Source: an uncultured Christensenella sp. (GTDB lineage: Bacteria > Bacillota > Clostridia > Christensenellales > UBA3700). Taken from it: 44,796 nucleotides of DNA. The number at the start of each line of letters is the position of its first letter. Positions within the stretch are counted from its first letter, which is position 1. Location: NCBI GenBank assembly GCA_910576875.1, contig CAJTKI010000003.1, positions 1 through 44,796 on the forward strand, written 5' to 3'. Under the pieces are notes generated by a model. The model did not search any database. It was given only the letters and a program-made list of their open reading frames with translations, and was not told the DNA's origin. The translations under genes were made by a program, and so were the position numbers. Below are positions 16,996 through 26,101 of this stretch, one piece after another.

Positions 16996-17025
16996 ATTAT
17001 AACACGCCCGAAAGCGCAATGTCAA
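16996..17025 (-). promoter_or_regulatory. Promoter of the ABC importer operon
   Basis: Perfect TTGACA (17020-17025), 18-base spacer and perfect TATAAT (16996-17001) on the minus strand. The leader is only about 65 nt and shows no T-box or other known riboswitch features. Confidence 0.85.
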
Positions 17026-17075
17026 CAGACCGCGACACCCAATCGCAACGATTGCACATTCGCGTTGCGCGGCGC

Positions 17076-17103
17076 AAAAAAAGACGGAGCGAGCCGCTCC
17101 GTC
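17076..17103 (-). terminator. Terminator of the hydrogenase operon
   Basis: GACGGAGC (17083-17090) and GCTCCGTC (17096-17103) form the stem; on the minus strand a run of seven T follows (17076-17082). A textbook intrinsic terminator 18 bases after the hydrogenase stop codon. Confidence 0.9.
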
Positions 17104-17120
17104 CCCGATTTGTCGCCCGA

Positions 17121-18824
17121 TTATTCCGCGTCGCGGGTATGCGGAACGTGCAACAACTCGTGCGCCCGTTCCCCGACCAGATATTTGTAGACTTGTTCGA
17201 CGGCGGGATTCTGCTCGCTCGACTTGATCTGCATGCGCCGATCGACGTGATACAAACCGCGGGCGCGGTGTTCGCGGTCCTTGTAGCGCACGCACGGCTG
17301 CCCGCCGCCCGCGATGCACCCTTCCGGACACGCCATGACTTCGACAAAATCGTACTGCGCTTCGCCGCGTTGCAAACGATCGATCAACGCACCCGCCTCG
17401 CGCAATCCGTACACGATCGCCGCGCGCACCGTGCGTTCGCCGACTCGGAATTCGCAAGTCTTGACCGCGTCGCGTCCGCGCACGCCGACGAATTCGATGC
17501 GTTTGAGCGCCTCTTGACTCTTGTCCGTGCTGCAACGCCGCAAGACCGCTTCGGTCACGCCGCCCGTCACGCCGAAGATCACGCCCGCGCCGCTGAACAG
17601 ACCGAACGGCATATCCGGCGCCTGCTCTTCCAACGACGCGAAATCGATGCCCGCGCGAGCGATCATCGACGCCAACTCGCTCGTCGTAATGACCAGATCG
17701 GTCAACGGATTGCCGTCCGCGTCGCGCTGATCGTCGCGATCGGCTTCGTACTTTTTGGCGGTACACGGCATGATCGCGATGATCTTGGTCTCCTTGCCGT
17801 CTTCCAGACGTTTGCGCGCATAATGTTCTTTGAGCACCGCCGAAAACATACTCATCGGCGAGCGGCACGTGGACAGATTGGGCAACAGCTCGGGATGCAT
17901 CTTCTCGACGTATCCGATCCAGCCCGGGCAACAGGACGTAAACAGCGGCAGCGCGCCGTCCCCGTGCAGTCGTTCCAGGAATTCCGCCGACTCTTCCACG
18001 ACCGTCATATCCGCGGCAAGCGACGTGTCGTACACTTCGTCGAATCCGAGCATTTTGAGCGCGGCGACCGTCTGGCCGAGCACGTTTTCGCCCGACGCGA
18101 TCCCAAACGATTCGCCCAGCGCGACCCGCACCGCGGGCGCGATCTGCGCGACCAGTCTCGTAGAAGATTTGTCGTTGAGCATGTGCCACAGCTGTTCGGT
18201 CTGATTGCGGATCACGATCGCGCCCGTCGGACATACCGCCGCGCACTGACCGCAGTTGACGCAGTTGGACTGCGCGAGCGGACGGTCGAACGCGGGCATT
18301 ACGCGCACTTTGGAGCCGCGCCGCACAAAATCGATCGCGCCGATCCCCTGCACTTCCGAACACATGCGCACGCAGTCTCCGCACAAAATGCACTTATTGG
18401 GATCGCGCACGACGCCCTTGGCGGAATCGTCGATCGGCGCCGGCGGTCGCGTGTCCGCAAAGCGGATCTTGCGGATGCCGAACTTGCTCGCCAACTCCTG
18501 CAAACGGCACTTGCCGTTCTTCTCGCACGCGGTGCAGTCTCTGCAATGGCTTGCAAGCAACAGTTCGAGTATCATTTTGCGGTGTTTGTGCAACCGCTGC
18601 GTATTCGTCCGCACGGACAGTCCGTCTTTGGGCGGAGTCGAGCACGATGCGAAGATATTGCCCCGATCGTCTTCGACGACGCACATGCGGCACGCGCCGT
18701 ACACGCTCAAATCCGAGTTGTAACAGAACGTGGGCAACTCGATGCCCGCTTTGCGGATGACCGCGAGTATATTGTTTTCCCGATCGAATTCGACCTTGCG
18801 GCCGTCGATATACATGACGCCCAT
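17121..18824 (-). CDS. [FeFe] hydrogenase catalytic subunit (HydA/HndD-type)
   Basis: A 567-residue hydrogenase subunit. In order: a [2Fe-2S] domain (C34, C45, C48, C61), a His-ligated [4Fe-4S] site (H93, C97, C100, C106), two ferredoxin clusters (C145/148/151/155 and C188/191/194/198), and the H-cluster domain with TSCCPGW (C299 ligand, C298 proton relay), MPCTAKKYE (C354) and EVMACPEGCIAGGGQP (C499, C503). All ligands are intact. With the NuoE- and NuoF-like genes just upstream it matches trimeric NAD-linked, electron-bifurcating hydrogenases (group A3). The reversible reaction couples ferredoxin and NADH to H2. It starts one base after the NuoF-like stop. Confidence 0.92.
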   Translation of the reverse strand: MGVMYIDGRKVEFDRENNILAVIRKAGIELPTFCYNSDLSVYGACRMCVVEDDRGNIFASCSTPPKDGLSVRTNTQRLHKHRKMILELLLASHCRDCTACEKNGKCRLQELASKFGIRKIRFADTRPPAPIDDSAKGVVRDPNKCILCGDCVRMCSEVQGIGAIDFVRRGSKVRVMPAFDRPLAQSNCVNCGQCAAVCPTGAIVIRNQTEQLWHMLNDKSSTRLVAQIAPAVRVALGESFGIASGENVLGQTVAALKMLGFDEVYDTSLAADMTVVEESAEFLERLHGDGALPLFTSCCPGWIGYVEKMHPELLPNLSTCRSPMSMFSAVLKEHYARKRLEDGKETKIIAIMPCTAKKYEADRDDQRDADGNPLTDLVITTSELASMIARAGIDFASLEEQAPDMPFGLFSGAGVIFGVTGGVTEAVLRRCSTDKSQEALKRIEFVGVRGRDAVKTCEFRVGERTVRAAIVYGLREAGALIDRLQRGEAQYDFVEVMACPEGCIAGGGQPCVRYKDREHRARGLYHVDRRMQIKSSEQNPAVEQVYKYLVGERAHELLHVPHTRDAE

Positions 18825-18825
18825 A

Positions 18826-20703
18826 TCACTCCTCCCCGATCGCGCCGAACGGACAAGCCGTCAGACACGCGCCGCACTTGATGCACTTGTCCGGATCGAT
18901 CCGGAACGGCTGTTTGATCACGCCGGAGATCGCGAGCACCGGACACTGACGCGCGCACTTGCTGCAACCTTTGCATCGATCCGCATCGATGTAGATGCGT
19001 TTGAGTTTGGTGCACACGTGCGTCGGACATTTTTTGTCTACGACGTGCGCGAGATACTCGTCGCGGAAATATTTGAGCGTGCTGACCACAGGTCCCGCCG
19101 CGGTTTTGCCCAGTCCGCACAGCGCGGTCTGCGAAATCGTATCCGCCAATTCCAACAGCATGTCCAGATCGGACAGTTCGCCGTTGCCGGAGACGATCTT
19201 TTCGAGCACTTCGAGCATGCGCTTGGTGCCTTCGCGACACGGCACGCACTTGCCGCACGACTCGTTTTGCGTAAAGTTCATGAAAAACCGCGCGACTTCG
19301 ACCATGCACGTGTGTTCGTCCATGACGACCAATCCGCCCGATCCGATCATCGCGCCCGCCTTTTTGAGCGAATCGAAATCCAACGGCATATCCAGATGTT
19401 CCTTGGTCAGGCAACCGCCCGACGGGCCGCCGATCTGCACGGCCTTGAAATCGTGTCCGTCTTTGATACCGCCGCCGATGTCGAAGACGACTTCGCGCAG
19501 CGTCGTGCCCATCGGCACTTCGATCAAGCCGGTGTTGCGGACGTTGCCGGTCAGCGCAAACGCCTTGGTGCCCGGACTCGTCTGCGTGCCGATCGACGCA
19601 AACCATTGCGCGCCGTTGCGCACGATCAGCGGCACGGTCGCAAACGTCTCGACGTTGTTGAGCACGGTCAGCTTACCGAACAGTCCCGCTTCCACGGTGC
19701 GCGGCGGTTTGACGCGCGGCATGCCGCGGTTGCCCTCAATCGATGCGGTCATCGCACTGCCTTCGCCGCAGACGAACGCGCCCGCGCCTTGGTTGATCAC
19801 GATGTCGAAATCGAACCCGCTGCCCAAAATATCCGCGCCGAGCAATCCATACGCCCGCGCCTGGTCGACGGCGTTGTGCAGCCGTTCGACGGCGAGCGGA
19901 TATTCCGCCCGCACATAGATGTATCCCTTTTGCGCGCCGACCGCGCGTCCGGCGATCAACATGCCTTCGATCACGCAGTGCGGATTGCCTTCCATGATGC
20001 TACGATCCATGAACGCGCCCGGATCGCCTTCGTCGCCGTTGCAGACGACGTAGCGGATCGGCTCGCGCTGCGCGCGCACCTGTTCCCACTTGCGTCCCGT
20101 CGGATAGCCGCCGCCCCCGCGTCCGCGCAATCCGGCATCGCCGACGATCTTGCAGATCTCTTCGCCGCGCATGCCCAGCGCGTCCGCAAACGCGCCGTAG
20201 CCGCCCAGCGCCAGATATTCTTCGATGTCTTCGGCGTTGATGTGTCCGCAGTCGCGCAGGACGACCCGCGTCTGTTTGGCATAGAACGGGATATCGTACT
20301 GCGCCGCATATGCGGGATTGTTCTCATAGATCAAACGCTCGATCAGTTCGCCCTTCACGATGGATTGCGATACGATCTCTTCGCAGTCTTCCGGACGCAC
20401 TTTGGTATACAGCCATCCTTGCGGATCGATCCTGACCAGCGGTCCCAGTTCGCAAAATCCGTTGCAACCGCTCTTTTTCACGCCGATGTCGGGATGATCG
20501 ACATGCTCACGCAGCGACACCTGCACCTGCAAGCCGCGCTCCCGACACAATTCGATCAACCGTTCGTATATGCGCAACGATCCGCCCGCGAGACAACCCG
20601 TGCCCGCGCAGACGAGCACTTGCGTCGGCTGCGCCCGCATACGCTCGGCGGCGAAATTTTGGCGTTGCCGCAACGCTTCGATATCGGCAATCCGATCAGA
20701 CAT
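18826..20703 (-). CDS. NuoF-like flavoprotein subunit of the hydrogenase (HydB/HndC-type)
   Basis: A 625-residue subunit that carries FMN and the NAD(H) site. An N-terminal thioredoxin-like [2Fe-2S] domain (CAGTGC and SGCNGFC, about residues 33-85) is followed by the NuoF core with GRGGGGYPTGRKW and GDEGDPGAFMD, the [4Fe-4S] motif ESCGKCVPCREG, and a C-terminal pair of ferredoxin clusters (CKGCSKCARQCP and CIKCGACLTACP). This domain set is typical of bifurcating hydrogenases rather than Complex I. It overlaps the upstream NuoE-like gene by 8 bases and abuts the catalytic subunit, which implies coupled translation at matched amounts. Confidence 0.92.
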   Translation of the reverse strand: MSDRIADIEALRQRQNFAAERMRAQPTQVLVCAGTGCLAGGSLRIYERLIELCRERGLQVQVSLREHVDHPDIGVKKSGCNGFCELGPLVRIDPQGWLYTKVRPEDCEEIVSQSIVKGELIERLIYENNPAYAAQYDIPFYAKQTRVVLRDCGHINAEDIEEYLALGGYGAFADALGMRGEEICKIVGDAGLRGRGGGGYPTGRKWEQVRAQREPIRYVVCNGDEGDPGAFMDRSIMEGNPHCVIEGMLIAGRAVGAQKGYIYVRAEYPLAVERLHNAVDQARAYGLLGADILGSGFDFDIVINQGAGAFVCGEGSAMTASIEGNRGMPRVKPPRTVEAGLFGKLTVLNNVETFATVPLIVRNGAQWFASIGTQTSPGTKAFALTGNVRNTGLIEVPMGTTLREVVFDIGGGIKDGHDFKAVQIGGPSGGCLTKEHLDMPLDFDSLKKAGAMIGSGGLVVMDEHTCMVEVARFFMNFTQNESCGKCVPCREGTKRMLEVLEKIVSGNGELSDLDMLLELADTISQTALCGLGKTAAGPVVSTLKYFRDEYLAHVVDKKCPTHVCTKLKRIYIDADRCKGCSKCARQCPVLAISGVIKQPFRIDPDKCIKCGACLTACPFGAIGEE

Positions 20704-21175
20704 GTTCGCGCTCCTTCAACTCGCGGACGAGTTCCTTGACTTTTTCTGGCGTCATCGCCGGATAAACGACGTCGTTGACGGTCAGCACGGGCGCAAGTCC
20801 GCAAGCGCCCAAACAGGAGACCGTCTCGATCGTAAACAACAGATCGTCCGTCGTGTTGGAATCGTACACCAATCCCAACTCTCCGCGCAACGCGTTGAGT
20901 ACGGCGGTCGATTTGCGCACGTGGCACGCGGTGCCGTCGCAAACGCGGAATACGTATTTGCCTTTCGGTGAGAGAGAAAAATTCTCGTAAAACGTCGCAA
21001 CGCTGTATACCTTGGCGCAGCTGATCCCCAGCTTGGCTGCGATATACTCCATCGACTCTTGCGACAGATATCGGAAATGCGCCTGAATCTCTTGCATGAT
21101 CGCAATCAGATTGGTCGCATCGCAGTTGTGCGCCGTCAAAATCCGATCGACGACGGCGCAGTCTTTTTCACGCAT
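20696..21175 (-). CDS. NuoE-like [2Fe-2S] subunit of the hydrogenase (HydC/HndA-type)
   Basis: A 159-residue thioredoxin-fold protein with the four [2Fe-2S] cysteines in VCDGTACHV and SCLGACGLAP, and the helix segment LGISCAKVYSVATFYENF. It passes electrons between the flavin subunit and the hydrogenase. The frame also opens at a TTG six codons upstream; I prefer ATG (MREKDCAVVD) because AAAGGGGG lies 5 bases before it, and the TTG falls inside the operator described below. It is the first gene of the operon. No HndB-like gene is present. Confidence 0.9.
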   Translation of the reverse strand: MREKDCAVVDRILTAHNCDATNLIAIMQEIQAHFRYLSQESMEYIAAKLGISCAKVYSVATFYENFSLSPKGKYVFRVCDGTACHVRKSTAVLNALRGELGLVYDSNTTDDLLFTIETVSCLGACGLAPVLTVNDVVYPAMTPEKVKELVRELKEREHV

Positions 21176-21186
21176 ACGGTCCCCCT

Positions 21187-21204
21187 TTGTCAAACTTGTG
21201 ACAA
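21187..21204. promoter_or_regulatory. Rex-like operator overlapping the hydrogenase transcription start
   Basis: The 18-bp inverted repeat TTGTCAAACTTGTGACAA (TTGTCA, 6 bases, TGACAA) lies over the predicted +1 of the operon. It agrees with the clostridial Rex consensus TTGTTAA-N4-TTAACAA at 12 of 14 positions. Rex senses NADH/NAD+, a fitting signal for an NADH-linked hydrogenase. A second, overlapping 11-bp palindrome (TGACAATGTCA, 21199-21209) extends into the -10 box. Confidence 0.6.
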
Positions 21205-21208
21205 TGTC

Positions 21209-21237
21209 AGTATAACAGATGCCCGCGCGCTTTACAA
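21209..21237 (-). promoter_or_regulatory. Promoter of the hydrogenase operon
   Basis: Minus-strand TTGTAA (21232-21237), 17-base spacer, TATACT (21209-21214). Transcription would begin near 21202. Confidence 0.7.
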
Positions 21238-21323
21238 GGGGTATTCGTTATTTTTTTGACACAGAGCGCAAACGTCCGCCGCCGTGCTTGCGCGATCTGC
21301 GTCTTTGCTTGCGACGGCATGCA

Positions 21324-21348
21324 AAAACGGGCGAATTTCGCCCGTTTT
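21324..21348. terminator. Terminator after DAHP synthase
   Basis: AAAACGGGCG and CGCCCGTTTT form a 10-bp stem around AATTT. On the minus strand it ends in a T run 20 bases after the aroF-type stop. Confidence 0.85.
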
Positions 21349-21367
21349 CTTACCGTTTTGCGTCGCG

Positions 21368-22396
21368 TTACAGCGCGTCCGCCAGATCGTAGAGCAACCG
21401 CTCCGTCTTCTCCCATCCCAGACACTCGTCCGTGATCGACTTGCCGTACACGCATTCGCTCGGCTTTTGATTCCCGTCTTCGATATAACTCTCGATCAGG
21501 AATCCTTTTACGATCTCGTGCATCCGCGCGCTGTACTTCATGTTCGCGACGATCTCGTGCGCGATCCGCACCTGTTCCATTGCTTTCTTGTCGCTGTTGG
21601 AATGGTTCGTATCGATCACAATCGCGGGATTGCGCAAGCCTTGCTCTTCGTACATCTGCGCGAAACGCATCACGTCTTCGTAGTGATAATTCGGCTCGTT
21701 GTTGCCGTACACGTCCACGCTGCCCCGCAGGATCGCATGCGCGTACGGATTGCCCGCCGTCTTGACCTGACACCCGCCGTACTTGAACTCGTTGGGAATC
21801 TGCGCCGCGTAAATCCCGTTGAGCGTGACCGGAAAACTGCCGTGCATCGGATTCTTGATCCCGACCGGCACGTCCACGCCGCTCGCGACGAGACGGTGCT
21901 GCTGGTTCTCGGACGAACGCGCGCCGACCGCCACATAGGTAAGCAAATCGTCCAGATACAAATGATTCTCCGGATACAGCATCTCGTCCGCGGCGCTCAG
22001 TCCGCTCTCGCGCAGCGCGCGCAGATGCATATGCCGCAATGCGAGAATGCCGGCTTGAATGTCGGTGACGTTCTTGTGCGGATCGGGATTGTGCAAAATC
22101 CCTTTATATCCTTCCCCTTTCGTGCGCGGCTTGTTGGTGTAAATCCGCGGCACGATAAACAGTTTGTCCCGCACGCGATCGAAGACGCGCGCCAAACGCG
22201 ACACATAGTCGCAGACCGCCTCTTCGTTGTCGGCGGAACACGGTCCGACGATCACGAGTTTGCGCGCGTCCTTGCCCGCGATGATGTCGCGCACCGTCTC
22301 GTCGCGCTCCGCCTTGACCCGCGCCAATTCCGCGGGGATCGGAACCATCTGTTTGACCTGATCGGCGGATGCGATCGTCTGTACCGTCTTAAACAT
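21368..22396 (-). CDS. aroF: 3-deoxy-7-phosphoheptulonate synthase (DAHP synthase, class I AroF/AroG type)
   Basis: A 342-residue enzyme that condenses phosphoenolpyruvate and erythrose 4-phosphate, the first step of aromatic amino acid synthesis. Type I motifs include LVIVGPCSADNEEAV, RIYTNKPRTKGEGYKG, ARSSENQQHR with the phosphate site, and the C-terminal DTNHSNSDK metal region and MSEIVKGFLIESYIEDG-like (MHEIVKGFLIESYIEDG) segment. The start MFKTVQTIASADQ is where the AroFGH family begins; the long open frame upstream is not related. Which aromatic end product inhibits it cannot be stated with confidence. It is divergent from the glucanotransferase-pullulanase gene. Confidence 0.93.
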   Translation of the reverse strand: MFKTVQTIASADQVKQMVPIPAELARVKAERDETVRDIIAGKDARKLVIVGPCSADNEEAVCDYVSRLARVFDRVRDKLFIVPRIYTNKPRTKGEGYKGILHNPDPHKNVTDIQAGILALRHMHLRALRESGLSAADEMLYPENHLYLDDLLTYVAVGARSSENQQHRLVASGVDVPVGIKNPMHGSFPVTLNGIYAAQIPNEFKYGGCQVKTAGNPYAHAILRGSVDVYGNNEPNYHYEDVMRFAQMYEEQGLRNPAIVIDTNHSNSDKKAMEQVRIAHEIVANMKYSARMHEIVKGFLIESYIEDGNQKPSECVYGKSITDECLGWEKTERLLYDLADAL

Positions 22397-22484
22397 TTTT
22401 TCTCTCCCAATCTCGCGCGACCCGCGTCGAGATTTCCGATAGCGTAATACGCCGTCCGCTGCGCGGCGCGCGTATCCGTCGATC

Positions 22485-22513
22485 AGTATACACCGATCGC
22501 GCCCAAAAGACAA
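22485..22513 (-). promoter_or_regulatory. Promoter of the DAHP synthase gene
   Basis: Minus-strand TTGTCT (22508-22513), 17-base spacer, TATACT (22485-22490), giving a leader of about 80 nt. No trp-, tyr- or T-box-type element is apparent in that leader. Confidence 0.65.
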
Positions 22514-22589
22514 ACGATCGCGAGCAGTGCGCGACGGATTTCGTCGAATCCCGATGGCGGACAAGCTTATAACTTTATGGGCGCGCACG

Positions 22590-22618
22590 TTGACTTTTGC
22601 CGCAAAATCGGATACAAT
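22590..22618 (+). promoter_or_regulatory. Promoter of the glucanotransferase-pullulanase gene
   Basis: TTGACT (22590-22595), 17-base spacer, TACAAT (22613-22618). The start codon at 22664 follows GGAGG by four bases. Confidence 0.75.
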
Positions 22619-22663
22619 AGCCGTGATTACGGCGCGCGCGACGCGCGCCGACGCGGAGGAACG

Positions 22664-25600
22664 ATGGAAACCAGACAAGCAGGCGTACTGCTCCCCGTCT
22701 TTTCGTTGCCGTCCCCGTACGGGATCGGCTCGCTCGGCAAGGCCGCCTACGATTGGATCGACTGGCTTGTCGCCGCTCGCATGCGGATCTGGCAAATGCT
22801 GCCGCTCGTCCCGACGGGAGACGGCAATTCGCCGTATTCGTCGGTCTGCGCGAGCGCGTTCAGCCCGTATCTGATCGACTTGGATACGCTCGTCGAGCGC
22901 GGACTGCTCGACGCGGACGATTTGCGCGCGTTGCGTTGCGACGACGATCCGACGCGCGTCGATTACGCTCGGGTGCGCGAGACGCACGATCTAATGCTGC
23001 GCAAGGCGTTCGGCAAATTCGATCGGACGCAAGCGGATTTCATCGCGTTCGCACAGCAAGAAAACTATCTGAATTTCGCATATTACCAAACGATCAAACA
23101 GTTGCACGCGCAAGCGGCTTGGACGCATTGGGACGCTTCGCTGCGCAACCGCACGCCCGACGCGCTGCATACGTTGCGCGCGGCATGCGGCGACGAAATC
23201 GACTATTGGCTGTGGACGCAGTACGAATGCCTGCGGCAGTGGAACGCGCTGCGCGACTACGCCCGCGATCGCGGCGTATTGCTGATGGGCGACATGCCGA
23301 TGTACGTCGCGCACGACAGCGTCGAAGTATGGACGCGTCCGGAATTGTTCGATCTGGATCCCGTCACGCTGCAACCGCGTCGCGTCGCAGGCGTACCGCC
23401 CGACTATTTCTGCGCGGACGGTCAACTGTGGGGCAATCCGCTCTACGCGTGGCAGACCCGACGCGAAGACTGCCTGCAATGGTGGAACGAGCGCATCGCG
23501 CATGCGATGGCATTGTTCGATATCGTGCGGATCGACCATTTCCGCGCGTTCGACCGCTATTACAGCGTGGACGCCAAAGCCGACACCGCGCGCGAAGGCG
23601 AATGGCTGGACGGCGCGCGGATCGATCTGTTCCGCGACAAGACGCATCTGGACATCGTCGCCGAAGATCTGGGCACGATCGACGACGGCGTGCGCGAACT
23701 GATTGCCGCGACCGGATATCCGGGCATGCGCGTGCTGGAATTCGGCATGGACGGCAACCGCGCCAACGATCACAAACCCTGCAACTACCCGCCGCGCTCG
23801 GTCGCGTATACCGGCACGCACGACAACATGCCGCTCGCGGGATTTTTGCTCGATCTGACGGAAGCGGAACGCGAGACGTTTGCGCGCGAATTGCGTTTGC
23901 AATGCCGCCTGCACAACGTCCCGTACGACGATACGGACGATCGCGCGATCTGCGACAGCTGTATCCGAACGCTGTACGCGAGTCTCGCGCGGCGCGTCAT
24001 ATTGCCCGTACAAGATATCTTGGGCGGCGGCAAGGAGACGCGCGTCAACCTGCCCGGCACCGTATCCGACGCCAACTGGTCGTACCGCATGCGCGACGGC
24101 GAAGCGAGCGCCGAGCTCGCGCGCAAGTACGCCGAACTCGCGCGACAATACGAGCGTTGCGACGACACCGCGCCCGTGTTCGACGACGCGCCCGGCGCGC
24201 GGCATACCAAATACGGCACGCGATTCCGGATCTGGTCTCCGACCGGGCGCGACATGCGACTGCGCCTGTATCGGGACGGCGAACGCGCCAATGCGTTCTT
24301 GGACGTGCCGATGCGGCGCGACGGCGAATTTTACGAAACCTACGTCGGAGGCGACCTGCACGGCGTGTATTATACGTTTGTCAACAACGGACGCGAAAGC
24401 GTCGATCCCTGCACGCTCGCGGTCGGCGTCAACGGACTGCGCGGCATGATCGTCGATCTGCGCCGCACCGATCCGGACGGCTGGCAAGACGACCGCTGCC
24501 CGCGGATCACGCATCCGATCGTCTGGGAAGTGCATGTGCGCGACTTCTCGATCGATCCGTCGCTTGCCTGTCCGCAAGCGGGCAAATACGGCGGATTCGC
24601 GCGCGGCGCGCGCACGGCGGGCGGATACAGCGCGCTCGTCGATTATCTGGTCGAACTCGGCGTCACGTACGTCCAGTTGTTGCCCGTCGCCGACTACTGC
24701 ACGGTGGACGAACACACCTGTTCGACGCGCAACTGGGGCTACGATCCGTGGCTGTACAGCGCGCCCGAAGGCAGTTACAGCGCCGACCCGACGGACGGCG
24801 CGTCGCGCATTCGCGAACTCAAACAGTTGATCGCGACGTTGCACGCCGCAGGCATCGGCGTGATCCTGGACGTCGTATACAACCACACCTATTACAGCGA
24901 CAAATCCAATCTGGAAATTCTCGCCCCCGACTGCTATTATCGCAAAATGCACGGCAGATATCTTAACGCGTCGGGCTGCGGGACGGAGATCGCGTCCGAG
25001 CGCGACCAAGTGCGCGCGATGATCGTACGATCGGTCTGCCACTGGGCAAAGGAATACCATGCGGACGGATTCCGTTTCGATCTGATGGGATGTCTGGATA
25101 CGGATACGATGCGCGCGATTCGCAGCGCGCTGGATACGATCGAACGCGACGAGCATCGCACGATCCTGACCTACGGCGAACCGTGGACGGCGCTGCCCAC
25201 CGCGCCGTGGATCGAGCCTTGCGATCTGCATCATATCGACCGACTGGATCCGACGGTCGGCGTCTTCAACTGTACGTTCCGCGACGGACTGCGCGGCTCC
25301 AACGCGCCGACGCGCGGCTATATCCAAGGCGACAAAACCTGTCTCGCGGCGGTCATCTCCGGCATCGAAGGCGGCACGCGCCTGCACGGGGCGCGCGACG
25401 GTCAGATGTGCGTGACGACGCCGTCCCAGCAAATCGGATACATGTCCGCGCACGACGACTATACGCTGTACGACCAGTTGCGGATCACGATGCCCTACGA
25501 CGACGAAAACGCGCTGCTCACCGCCAACAAACTGGGCGCGTTCGTGCTGATGTCGTCGCTGTGCGTCCCGTTCATGCAGGCGGGCGAAGAGTTTGCGCGC

Positions 25601-26044
25601 ACCAAACAGTATCAGAAGAATACGTACTGCGCGCCCGACGACGTCAACCAACTCGACTGGTCGCGACGCGAACGATACGACGAACTCGTGCAATTCTACC
25701 GCGGGCTGATCGACATCCGCAAACACAACGCCGCGCTGGCGGATCTGCAAAGCGCGCAACAGTCCTTTGAATGGATCGCGCACGAAGCCGAATACGGCGT
25801 GCTCGTCTACAAGATCGGCAAAATGATCTATTGCGTCAATCCGACGTTGCAACCCGCCTACATCGATCTGAGCGCATACGGCAGACTGCGCGTGCTCGCC
25901 GACTGGACACGCGCCGACTACACGCGCAAAGAATATACGCAAGGCGTCGTCACGGTATGGCAACGCAATATGCTGTGTCTGGAACTCGCGCCGCAACGCA
26001 AACCGTCCGCGTCCAAAGCGAAAACCGCGAAAAAATCGCGCTGA
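22664..26044 (+). CDS. Fused 4-alpha-glucanotransferase (GH77) and type I pullulanase (CBM48-GH13)
   Basis: A 1126-residue protein with two complete enzymes. Residues 1-500 are MalQ-like: DMPMYV (210-215), nucleophile D291 in RIDHFRAFD, acid/base E334 in AEDLGT and D387 in THDN. Residues 515-605 look like CBM48. Residues 615-1060 are a type I pullulanase: NWGYDP (690-695), DVVYNH (736-741), nucleophile D806 in GFRFDLMG, E839 in YGEPW and D931 in SAHDD. Debranching and maltodextrin disproportionation would thus be joined for glycogen or starch breakdown. The protein has no signal peptide and ends in a Lys/Ser-rich tail. The 29 codons open upstream of METRQAG are not family-like. Confidence 0.9.
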   Translation: METRQAGVLLPVFSLPSPYGIGSLGKAAYDWIDWLVAARMRIWQMLPLVPTGDGNSPYSSVCASAFSPYLIDLDTLVERGLLDADDLRALRCDDDPTRVDYARVRETHDLMLRKAFGKFDRTQADFIAFAQQENYLNFAYYQTIKQLHAQAAWTHWDASLRNRTPDALHTLRAACGDEIDYWLWTQYECLRQWNALRDYARDRGVLLMGDMPMYVAHDSVEVWTRPELFDLDPVTLQPRRVAGVPPDYFCADGQLWGNPLYAWQTRREDCLQWWNERIAHAMALFDIVRIDHFRAFDRYYSVDAKADTAREGEWLDGARIDLFRDKTHLDIVAEDLGTIDDGVRELIAATGYPGMRVLEFGMDGNRANDHKPCNYPPRSVAYTGTHDNMPLAGFLLDLTEAERETFARELRLQCRLHNVPYDDTDDRAICDSCIRTLYASLARRVILPVQDILGGGKETRVNLPGTVSDANWSYRMRDGEASAELARKYAELARQYERCDDTAPVFDDAPGARHTKYGTRFRIWSPTGRDMRLRLYRDGERANAFLDVPMRRDGEFYETYVGGDLHGVYYTFVNNGRESVDPCTLAVGVNGLRGMIVDLRRTDPDGWQDDRCPRITHPIVWEVHVRDFSIDPSLACPQAGKYGGFARGARTAGGYSALVDYLVELGVTYVQLLPVADYCTVDEHTCSTRNWGYDPWLYSAPEGSYSADPTDGASRIRELKQLIATLHAAGIGVILDVVYNHTYYSDKSNLEILAPDCYYRKMHGRYLNASGCGTEIASERDQVRAMIVRSVCHWAKEYHADGFRFDLMGCLDTDTMRAIRSALDTIERDEHRTILTYGEPWTALPTAPWIEPCDLHHIDRLDPTVGVFNCTFRDGLRGSNAPTRGYIQGDKTCLAAVISGIEGGTRLHGARDGQMCVTTPSQQIGYMSAHDDYTLYDQLRITMPYDDENALLTANKLGAFVLMSSLCVPFMQAGEEFARTKQYQKNTYCAPDDVNQLDWSRRERYDELVQFYRGLIDIRKHNAALADLQSAQQSFEWIAHEAEYGVLVYKIGKMIYCVNPTLQPAYIDLSAYGRLRVLADWTRADYTRKEYTQGVVTVWQRNMLCLELAPQRKPSASKAKTAKKSR

Positions 26045-26064
26045 AAACCTTAAAAAAACGCATG

Positions 26065-26093
26065 AAAAAACGGGCTTTTTCGCCCGTTTTTTT
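26065..26093. terminator. Bidirectional terminator after the glucanotransferase-pullulanase gene
   Basis: AAAAAACGGGC and GCCCGTTTTTT pair around TTTTTC. It ends the plus-strand fusion gene and the minus-strand gene whose stop is at 26102. Confidence 0.9.
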
Positions 26094-26101
26094 GATTGCG
26101 T

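Noticed and set aside
14279..17002. A 907-codon plus-strand open frame over the importer operon
   Set aside because: Antisense to two lipoproteins with signal peptides and to the permease; lacks a start signal and looks like reversed codon bias.
22991..25996. A 1001-codon minus-strand open frame opposite the glucanotransferase-pullulanase gene
   Set aside because: It is only the complementary frame of a gene with all catalytic motifs, has no ribosome site or recognisable domain, and its composition is Arg/Ala/Val/Asp-rich as expected for an antisense shadow.
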